DNA of 20,435 nucleotides from a virus, in IMG/VR virus record IMGVR_UViG_3300042154_001073, positions 1 through 20,435 of that record, one strand, 5' to 3'. Below the pieces are notes generated by a model. It worked only from the letters and a program-made list of their open reading frames with translations. It had not been told where the DNA came from and made no database searches. Numbering within the stretch: position 1 is the first letter of the stretch; each line of letters begins with the position of its first letter. A program made the translations under genes and the position numbers. Positions 13,890 through 19,013 of this stretch are shown one piece after another.

Positions 13890-14244
13890 TTACGGCCGCT
13901 TTGATAGCATCTTCTGCTAGGATACTACAGTGTATCTTAACTGGGGGTAAGGCTAGTTCTTCAGCAATTTCCGAATTACTAAGTTTGATAGCATCATCAA
14001 GATGCATTCCTTTAACCATCTCGGTGACAAGACTTGAGCTGGCGATTGCTGAACCACATCCATATGTCTTGAAACGAGCATCTCTAATAATGCCATCACT
14101 GTCAACCTTTATCTGTAATTTCATTACGTCGCCGCAAGCAGGTGCACCAACCATACCAGTACCAATATCAGGATCACTCTTGTCAAAAGATCCGACATTC
14201 CGGGGATTTTCATAGTGATCAATCACCTTTTCTGAATAAGCCAT
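13861..14244 (-). CDS. iscU: Fe-S cluster scaffold IscU
   Basis: A 127-residue scaffold on which [2Fe-2S] clusters are built. Cys37 (PACGDV), Asp39, Cys63 (YGCGSAI) and His105-Cys106 (KIHCSI) are all present, and so is LPPVK (99-103), the binding site for the specialised Hsp70 HscA. The N-terminus MAYSEKVIDHYENPRNVGSF is identical to that of E. coli IscU, and the rest is very close, so this is a recent or strongly constrained host acquisition. An AGGAGG site and a late-type octamer precede the ATG. Together with iscA it could supply Fe-S to phage or host ferredoxins during infection. Confidence 0.97.
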   Translation of the reverse strand: MAYSEKVIDHYENPRNVGSFDKSDPDIGTGMVGAPACGDVMKLQIKVDSDGIIRDARFKTYGCGSAIASSSLVTEMVKGMHLDDAIKLSNSEIAEELALPPVKIHCSILAEDAIKAAVNDYRNRHSK

Positions 14245-14265
14245 ACTACCTCCTATTGGATATTG

Positions 14266-14273
14266 TATTTATG
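14266..14273 (-). promoter_or_regulatory. T4-type late promoter octamer for iscU
   Basis: Minus-strand CATAAATA, 21 bases upstream of the iscU ATG with AGGAGG between, a proper spacing for a late promoter with a leader. Overlap with the gap after the Hc1-like gene supports a new transcript starting at iscU. Confidence 0.5.
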
Positions 14274-14276
14274 CTA

Positions 14277-14468
14277 TTATTTTGGTTCTTTACGTGCGTT
14301 CTTAACTGCGGTAACATCATTGCGTGTTTCTTTACACAGCTTGGCTAGCTCTTGTAAATGCTTACGAACTCTAGTACCTGCGGCACCGACTTCTTTATCG
14401 TAAAACTTTTCGAAATCGCTTTCCATTGCTTCTACGATTGCTGTGAACTCTGAATATTTGTTTGACAT
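14277..14468 (-). CDS. Histone H1-like (Hc1-type) small DNA-binding protein
   Basis: A 63-residue helical basic protein. The sequence ESDFEKFYDKEVGAAGTRVR (16-35) followed by KHLQELAKLCKE matches the FYEKGNKAAGTRVRKGLQELKKLAQEIR pattern of bacterial Hc1-like histone proteins (known in chlamydiae and Bacteroidetes, and in some phages). It would bind DNA, perhaps in packaging or in shaping host nucleoid. AAGGAG ribosome site. Family assignment from motif memory. Confidence 0.72.
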   Translation of the reverse strand: MSNKYSEFTAIVEAMESDFEKFYDKEVGAAGTRVRKHLQELAKLCKETRNDVTAVKNARKEPK

Positions 14469-14492
14469 ATTAGTCTCCTTGTTTAATAGTTA

Positions 14493-14684
14493 TTACCAGT
14501 GCTTAATTGTGTTGGCAATTATGAAACAACAGGTAACGGTGTGTATTATAACCCAAAATGTTTTTAGGAATAATGCGATGCGGGCTTCACGTAGAGTCAA
14601 AATTGGAATATCTGGACGATCCTCGTCCGTTTGACCCATTAAGTGACCCGTTGCTCTTGCCCAAATTTTTTCTAAACTGTTCAT
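14493..14684 (-). CDS. Small single-pass membrane protein
   Basis: A 63-residue protein: soluble N-terminus (WARATGHLMGQTDEDRPDIPILTLREAR) and one helix (about 38-58, ALFLKTFWVIIHTVTCCFII). The DRPDIPxLTLREARIA string seems to be a conserved marine-myophage pattern. It starts in an ATGA overlap with the HAD gene stop. Function unknown. Confidence 0.65.
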   Translation of the reverse strand: MNSLEKIWARATGHLMGQTDEDRPDIPILTLREARIALFLKTFWVIIHTVTCCFIIANTIKHW

Positions 14685-15259
14685 CGAGTGACCAATTCGT
14701 GGATTTCTTTCCAGTTTTTCACAATGCGATATTTTGTATTTTTATGCTCCATGTTGTGACCGTGTTCCATCAGATAACTACGTAGTCCCAAGTTGGCGCC
14801 TACAAGTGCGTTATCAACTTTGTCTTCTATCCAAATGTAGCCTGAGCCTTTGTACTCTGCCAGTGCCTCATCTTTGTCAGCACCAGTATCTAAAAACACA
14901 AAACGATCAAAGGCTGTGTTGCCAAACAACTTTCGCAAATTCATTTTGCGAAGTTCTTGTGCGTTTTCATCTTTGCTTAGGCTAGTGATACAATGGAACA
15001 CATATCCATGTTCTTCATGTAGTCGTTTAACATAGTACATGGCATCTCTTAGAGCAGGCAAGAAGCCAATGGCTGCTGATTCGTTAAAGACTTTGATTAG
15101 TTTTTTGCCCTGCTCCATGTCAATACCATAGCGTTTGCCAATATTGTATTTGAGAGGTTCTTGGAGTGTGAAGCCGTGTTGCTCCATCCATACATTGAAA
15201 GCATATTCCCAATCGAGAAGTACGCCATCTGCATCAGTGAGTATGATCTTATTTTTCAT
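14681..15259 (-). CDS. HAD-superfamily phosphatase, probable 5'-nucleotidase
   Basis: A 192-residue HAD hydrolase. Motif I is LTDADGVLLDW (nucleophile Asp9, acid/base Asp11), motif II is near HCITSLS, and the C-terminal acidic motif is GYIWIEDKVDN. A helical cap separates motif I and II, as in C1-type nucleotidases. Such genes occur in T4-like marine phages and probably dephosphorylate deoxynucleotides; this substrate is inference. A clean sigma-70 promoter lies directly upstream. Confidence 0.82.
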   Translation of the reverse strand: MKNKIILTDADGVLLDWEYAFNVWMEQHGFTLQEPLKYNIGKRYGIDMEQGKKLIKVFNESAAIGFLPALRDAMYYVKRLHEEHGYVFHCITSLSKDENAQELRKMNLRKLFGNTAFDRFVFLDTGADKDEALAEYKGSGYIWIEDKVDNALVGANLGLRSYLMEHGHNMEHKNTKYRIVKNWKEIHELVTR

Positions 15260-15265
15260 ACTCTA

Positions 15266-15294
15266 ACTATAACAGAATTTTGTTTGTAGGTCAA
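15266..15294 (-). promoter_or_regulatory. Sigma-70 promoter for the HAD gene
   Basis: Minus-strand TTGACC (15289-15294), 17-base spacer, TATAGT (15266-15271), with the ATG at 15259 only seven bases from the -10. The start point would be at or just inside the ATG, so the transcript may be leaderless or the second in-frame start used. It separates the early HAD block from the late PAAR block. Confidence 0.7.
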
Positions 15295-15295
15295 A

Positions 15296-15559
15296 TTAAT
15301 TGGCAAACACGTTGCCTGAACCGCTAGCTGGATGGCCACATGTGGCAGGATCGCCGGCTCGACAAACTGCTATGCCGTTGGCAAATACATTGCCGCTGCC
15401 AGCAGCCATTACAGGACTTCTATGTGGGCCGCGGCCGTGGCCTGCTACTGCATCGCCGACTCGTGCTACAGGACTACCATTGGCAAACACATTACCCGAG
15501 CCTTGAATAATGGCTCCACCGGCTGCGTCCGTGCCTGCGTTTCTTGCTATCCCAGGCAT
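15296..15559 (-). CDS. PAAR-repeat tail-tip protein
   Basis: An 87-residue PAAR protein, the pointed cap of contractile-tail and type VI needles (T4 gp5.4 is the phage example). PGIARNAGTDAAGG opens the domain, GHGRGPHRSPV and ATCGHPASG hold the probable zinc His/Cys ligands. The peptide GSGNVFANG appears three times (residues about 21-29, 54-62 and 81-87 with the last cut by the stop), each marking a repeat of the three-sided cone. It follows a structural gene whose last codons carry its AAGGAG ribosome site. It would cap the baseplate spike and first touch the cell envelope. Confidence 0.92.
   Translation of the reverse strand: MPGIARNAGTDAAGGAIIQGSGNVFANGSPVARVGDAVAGHGRGPHRSPVMAAGSGNVFANGIAVCRAGDPATCGHPASGSGNVFAN
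15299..15502 (-). repeat. Three GSGNVFANG-coding repeat units inside the PAAR gene
   Basis: Units beginning with ttggcaaa(c/t)ac at about 15300, 15380 and 15479 are near copies at the DNA level, encoding the three GSGNVFANG turns of the PAAR cone. Synonymous differences among the copies show that they are old and kept for the protein fold. Confidence 0.75.
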
Positions 15560-15560
15560 G

Positions 15561-16031
15561 TTAAAACTCCTTGGAAATATTATTTTTGATCAACTCTGAA
15601 AGACGTCTTACTTCTATCAACGCTTGAGCGACTTGTTCAGGAGTTGCTGTGGCTCCTGTAGATTCTAGAATCTTGGCCTGTTCTATCATCATTCGATATA
15701 TTGAAACTAATCCAAATACTTCGTACGGTCCAATAAAATGTATGCCGGGACCTTCGCCTAGCTCTTTCATTTTCTTTTGATAAGTTTCAATGGCTGTTAG
15801 TTTACTAGCAATGGTGGTAGTGTTAGTGGCCATTGTTGTTGAGTTAGTGGCCATTGTGCCAAGGCTAGTTGCTATCAACAATAACGTTGCCGCCGTGGCA
15901 GTAGTGTCGATGTCGATGTCAGCCAACTCTTCTCTAACTTGATTTAGATATGTTGATATGTTACCGTAAACACTGCCATAGTCGTATGTGGGCGGTGCTG
16001 CAGGTGCAGGCTCAAATAAGTAAGCAGCCAT
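15561..16031 (-). CDS. Virion structural protein with a Thr/Ala helical region
   Basis: A 156-residue protein. A Pro/Tyr-rich start (LFEPAPAAPPTYDYGSVYG) leads to a helical Thr/Ala-rich region with the repeated peptide TMATN (about 59-75), then a globular end. It sits between the late-octamer-led structural gene and PAAR, with TAATG and AAGGAG couplings, so it is probably a baseplate or tail-tip component. I do not recognise a family. Confidence 0.62.
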   Translation of the reverse strand: MAAYLFEPAPAAPPTYDYGSVYGNISTYLNQVREELADIDIDTTATAATLLLIATSLGTMATNSTTMATNTTTIASKLTAIETYQKKMKELGEGPGIHFIGPYEVFGLVSIYRMMIEQAKILESTGATATPEQVAQALIEVRRLSELIKNNISKEF

Positions 16032-16342
16032 TATGGTATCTCCTTTCCTTCTACACGGATACTAAAATTACTAGGGCTATAAAGGTAAATTCCTTCACCA
16101 GTTTTCACTAAAACATCATTGAGAATAAATGTTCCTTTGGATGCCAAAGGAAAGTCGTATAGTATAGATTCCGATTCGCTAGGGCTACTATTTGAAATGC
16201 CTAATCGAAAATTTCCGCTTGAGTTACTTCTATTTGTAATATAGATATTACATTGTGTATCTGCGGCCAAGGCCGCATCCACTAGCGTAAACGTATTAGC
16301 AGTACCAGTGTTGATAGCAAGTGTTTTAGAAATAAAGGGCAT
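16031..16342 (-). CDS. Small beta-rich virion protein
   Basis: A 103-residue protein with alternating beta strands (FTLVDAALAADTQCNIYITNRS, NFRLGISNSSP, GTFILNDVLVKTGEGIYLYSP) ending in FSIRVEGKEI. This is the style of small tail-decoration or baseplate proteins of marine myophages. It leads the late block with PAAR. A late octamer ends four bases from the ATG and there is no Shine-Dalgarno, so it may be read as a leaderless message. Confidence 0.66.
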   Translation of the reverse strand: MPFISKTLAINTGTANTFTLVDAALAADTQCNIYITNRSNSSGNFRLGISNSSPSESESILYDFPLASKGTFILNDVLVKTGEGIYLYSPSNFSIRVEGKEIP

Positions 16343-16346
16343 ATAA

Positions 16347-16354
16347 TATTTATG
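16347..16354 (-). promoter_or_regulatory. Candidate T4-type late promoter octamer for the PAAR block
   Basis: Minus-strand CATAAATA, ending four bases before the ATG at 16342. If the start point has T4 spacing, the mRNA begins at about the ATG. It overlaps the stop codon of the Sm-like gene. Confidence 0.45.
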
Positions 16355-16640
16355 CTAGGGCAATACCAGTGGTGCTTTCAATAAACTGCTTGGCAAACTG
16401 TTCATCAGTTCCTTCAGCTACTGTAACAGTGGATTTGGCCAATTTGATTTCTCTATCAGGACTAACTGTAAACAGGTAGGGCATCAAACCAGGGCCTTTT
16501 GGGCCCATGCCAATAACTTGAGGGTTCTTTAACTTGTAATACATTGGGCCGTCTTCCACTAACTTGGCCACGATTTCTTCTCCACTGGTCAGTTTAAGTG
16601 TGACTACTTCGCCTTCTGTTACGCCTTTTGAAATTAACAT
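16350..16640 (-). CDS. Small phage protein with Sm-like look
   Basis: A 96-residue beta-type protein. The start GEVVTLKLTSGEEIVAKLVED resembles the Sm/Lsm strand pattern (V-x-L-x-x-G-x-x-x-x-G-x-L), followed by YYKLKNPQVIGMGPKGPGLMPYLF. Proteins of this shape are common in T4-like marine phages near nrd or structural genes, of unknown role. An RNA-binding (Hfq-like) role would be a guess. It has an AAAAGG site three bases past the glutaredoxin stop. Confidence 0.6.
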   Translation of the reverse strand: MLISKGVTEGEVVTLKLTSGEEIVAKLVEDGPMYYKLKNPQVIGMGPKGPGLMPYLFTVSPDREIKLAKSTVTVAEGTDEQFAKQFIESTTGIALA

Positions 16641-16641
16641 A

Positions 16642-16869
16642 TTATACCTTTTCTAAATGTTGTTTGAGTTCTGTAAATCCGCCGATTAATTGTTCGTCAA
16701 TAAAAATCTGCGGAACTGTTCGTGCTGAGGGCACTGCTTCTAATAATTCTTCTCGAGTAAACCCATCTCCAATTTTCTTCTCTTCAATGATGTATCCTCG
16801 TTGTTTTAACAGTGCCTTAGCTTGATCGCAGTAAGGGCAATGATACTTACTCCATACAGTTGCTTTCAT
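16642..16869 (-). CDS. Glutaredoxin
   Basis: A 75-residue dithiol glutaredoxin: Cys11-Pro-Tyr-Cys14 active site (YHCPYCDQ), the TVPQIFID cis-Pro motif and GGFTEL glutathione loop. It would rereduce the NrdA disulfide, as T4 NrdC does. The ATG at 16869 overlaps the stop of the 55-residue ORF as TAATG; the longer upstream frame lies in that ORF and is rejected. The order nrdA-nrdB-small ORF-glutaredoxin makes one dNTP unit. Confidence 0.93.
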   Translation of the reverse strand: MKATVWSKYHCPYCDQAKALLKQRGYIIEEKKIGDGFTREELLEAVPSARTVPQIFIDEQLIGGFTELKQHLEKV

Positions 16870-17036
16870 TATGCTCGCTCCACTTCCACAATGATACCTG
16901 CGCCTGCAAGCTCTTGAGCCACTTGTTCGATAGCTGAACAAAACTCGTCGTCAGCCAGCATCAAATCTGCTCCGTCTTTTTCTTTAACCAGTTTACTTAA
17001 TTTAAGTACAACTACTTCTTCGTGTAATTTTGCCAT
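16869..17036 (-). CDS. Short ORF between nrdB and glutaredoxin
   Basis: A 55-residue acidic peptide, MAKLHEEVVVLKLSKLVKEK then DGADLMLADDEF, SAIEQVAQELAG and IIVEVERA. It has an AAGGAAA ribosome site and its TAA stop overlaps the glutaredoxin ATG. Helix-strand pattern with no known domain; small genes at this position are common in T4-like marine phages. Good coupling and codon phase support that it is real. Confidence 0.75.
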   Translation of the reverse strand: MAKLHEEVVVLKLSKLVKEKDGADLMLADDEFCSAIEQVAQELAGAGIIVEVERA

Positions 17037-17054
17037 TTTAATTTCCTTTTATTT

Positions 17055-18155
17055 TTATAATGCTGGTAGCGCATCATAGTCGATGCCTTCTCCCATGACT
17101 CCAATAACATAGTTAGTGCTTTCGTTTTCTTGTAAGGCTGTTTGCTTCTTGCTAGTATCACTATGTTTGTTGAACCAAGGAATCGGTGTGCTCTTAGGAG
17201 CAGGACTTTGATATTTGATACCAATATCTTTAAGTGCGCCAACTGCTGTGTAGTCTACAAAGTCTTTAAGAATGTTAGCGTTAAGACCAATAACTGGACC
17301 TTTGTTAAACAAATAGTCCGCCCACTGTTTTTCTTCACGTATCACATCTAGATATAACGCATACACTTCGCGTTCACATTCTTTTGCGGCGGTGGTGAAA
17401 CGAGAGTCTTCTTTGACCACTTGATTGATGATGTACGCTGTCCAGCCTTTGTGTAACAGTTCGTCTTGTAGAATCAAACTGATAATATTTCCGTTACCAA
17501 TAAAGATCTTGTTCTCAACCATGGCCAAGCTGGTGGCAAATGAAACCATGAAGCGAAATGCTTCTAATGCGTAGCTGGCGTGTAGGGCCATGTAAACTGC
17601 TCTAACATGTTCTTGTTCAATGACTGCTTGGCCCAATTCTTTTTGACAGTTAATCTTGTGTAATTCATCATAGTACTTGCCCACACTACTTGCCATGTCT
17701 ACAATTTCTTTAGTGTCATGAATTGTGTTAAACACATCCTTGGGTACATTGTAGATGTTGCGAATGATATGACTGTAGCTTTTGCTGTGAATGTTAGTTT
17801 CAAAAAAGCCCCAGTTGTACATCAACGCTTCAAGTTCGGGCAGTGAACACACAGGAGTAAACACCTGTGTTGGCCCTCTACCTTGCAAACTATCAAGTGC
17901 TGTTTGACGTAGTAGGTTGCTAGTAAAAATATGTTTAACGGCATCACTTGCATCCTTAAAATCGTTTGCGTCTTTGCTAAGACTAATCTCTTCGGGTTGC
18001 CAAAAGAATCCACGGGCAGTACTATCAAAGTCCGCAATCTTTTTATATTTTACTTCTTCGAATCGTTGGATAGTAACAGGACCTGCTGGATCTAGAAACA
18101 TTTTACGATTAAGGTAGTCTGTTTTTGTTGATAAGTTATATTGTGCTTTACTCAT
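17055..18155 (-). CDS. nrdB: Class Ia ribonucleotide reductase beta subunit
   Basis: A 366-residue R2 subunit that houses the di-iron tyrosyl radical. Candidate ligands are Asp88 (TALDS), Glu119, His123, Glu198 (ALEAF), Glu232 and His235 (DELLH), and the radical Tyr is Tyr127 (SKSYSHIIR). The Glu119-to-His123 step is ExxxH (ETNIH) in place of the ExxH of E. coli (ETIH), one residue longer. The C-terminal tail that binds NrdA ends in YDALPAL. It starts right after the aldolase stop (TAAATG) with an AGGAAAA site. Confidence 0.95.
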   Translation of the reverse strand: MSKAQYNLSTKTDYLNRKMFLDPAGPVTIQRFEEVKYKKIADFDSTARGFFWQPEEISLSKDANDFKDASDAVKHIFTSNLLRQTALDSLQGRGPTQVFTPVCSLPELEALMYNWGFFETNIHSKSYSHIIRNIYNVPKDVFNTIHDTKEIVDMASSVGKYYDELHKINCQKELGQAVIEQEHVRAVYMALHASYALEAFRFMVSFATSLAMVENKIFIGNGNIISLILQDELLHKGWTAYIINQVVKEDSRFTTAAKECEREVYALYLDVIREEKQWADYLFNKGPVIGLNANILKDFVDYTAVGALKDIGIKYQSPAPKSTPIPWFNKHSDTSKKQTALQENESTNYVIGVMGEGIDYDALPAL

Positions 18156-18806
18156 TTAATATTTTCCTGATGCAAGTACTATCTTGCAAATGTGTTCTAA
18201 TCTTTCTATATGCTCGTATGCTCGCCACGGTGTTGTATCGATAGCAACAACTCCGTGTCCTTTAATACCAACTATGTCGTAGGCAATATTTCCACGGTCA
18301 TCCAATTCTAACCGATAATGGCATTGATCCGCAAGCTCTTGGCTGATGGGTTTTACATCACCTACATTTGGTGCTACTTTAGTATAACGATTGAGTTCTG
18401 GAAACGCTGAACTGACTGTGCTCAAATCAATTCCGGCATGCATGGCCGCAATACAGTAAGTGGGGTGAACGTGTACTACTACACGAACTTCACCGGTGTG
18501 CTGTCCCATTTCTTTTTGTAGGCCAAAGTGTAAGGGTAGTTCTCCACTGGGCTTTAAGTTGGCACTGATTTCAGTATAGGGTAGTTCTTTGCTCGCATGA
18601 TAAGGACGAGGAGGTTGGTCATAGTATCCTGTCTCAATGCCAATCTTTTTAAACTGGTCTGGTTGTAGAGTCTGCTTACGCACACCACTGGGTGTGATGT
18701 AAAAGTGGTCACGGTCATGATGTCGTATGCTTACGTTACCATCACGACTGGTAATCCAATTACGCTTGTAAGCGTCTACCATTATGTCACATATAGTTTC
18801 TAACAC
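18156..18806 (-). CDS. Class II aldolase/adducin-family protein
   Basis: A 216-residue aldolase II protein (fuculose-phosphate aldolase type). The N-terminal SRDGNVSIR motif binds phosphate, Glu89 (PSGELPLH) is the probable catalytic acid, His112 and His114 (VVHVHPTY) and His199 (AYEHIE) are the zinc ligands. Whether it is an aldolase, epimerase or dehydratase cannot be told. It uses a GTG start directly after a TAA, with AGAGGA nine bases upstream. It lies inside the nrd operon, an uncommon site; a sugar-phosphate to deoxyribose link is possible. Confidence 0.85.
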   Translation of the reverse strand: MLETICDIMVDAYKRNWITSRDGNVSIRHHDRDHFYITPSGVRKQTLQPDQFKKIGIETGYYDQPPRPYHASKELPYTEISANLKPSGELPLHFGLQKEMGQHTGEVRVVVHVHPTYCIAAMHAGIDLSTVSSAFPELNRYTKVAPNVGDVKPISQELADQCHYRLELDDRGNIAYDIVGIKGHGVVAIDTTPWRAYEHIERLEHICKIVLASGKY

Positions 18807-19004
18807 TTATTCATGTCCTCTGTGAATTAATTGATTAACCATATTGAGATCAAACTCCAACTTAGAAATTTGATCTCGTGCCTGTTGATACTCTATGCTA
18901 TGAACATCACCGTCATTGGTAACAATGTTCAAATACATATTTGAGGCACGGTCGTGCGCTTCTTTGAGATCGCGTTCTAATAATACTCTTCTATCTTTTA
19001 ACAT
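18807..19004 (-). CDS. Small coiled-coil protein between nrdA and aldolase
   Basis: A 65-residue charged helical protein: RRVLLERDLKEAHDRASNMY and YQQARDQISKLEFDLNMVNQLIH form two heptad helices linked by a TNDGDVHS turn. The ATG follows the nrdA stop by eight bases with GGAA site; its TAA abuts the aldolase GTG. No function recognised. Confidence 0.7.
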   Translation of the reverse strand: MLKDRRVLLERDLKEAHDRASNMYLNIVTNDGDVHSIEYQQARDQISKLEFDLNMVNQLIHRGHE

Positions 19005-19013
19005 ATCGATTCC

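Noticed and set aside
16870-16941. N-terminal extension of glutaredoxin to 16941
   Set aside because: This stretch is the end of the 55-residue ORF in another frame, and the glutaredoxin core begins directly at the ATG at 16869.
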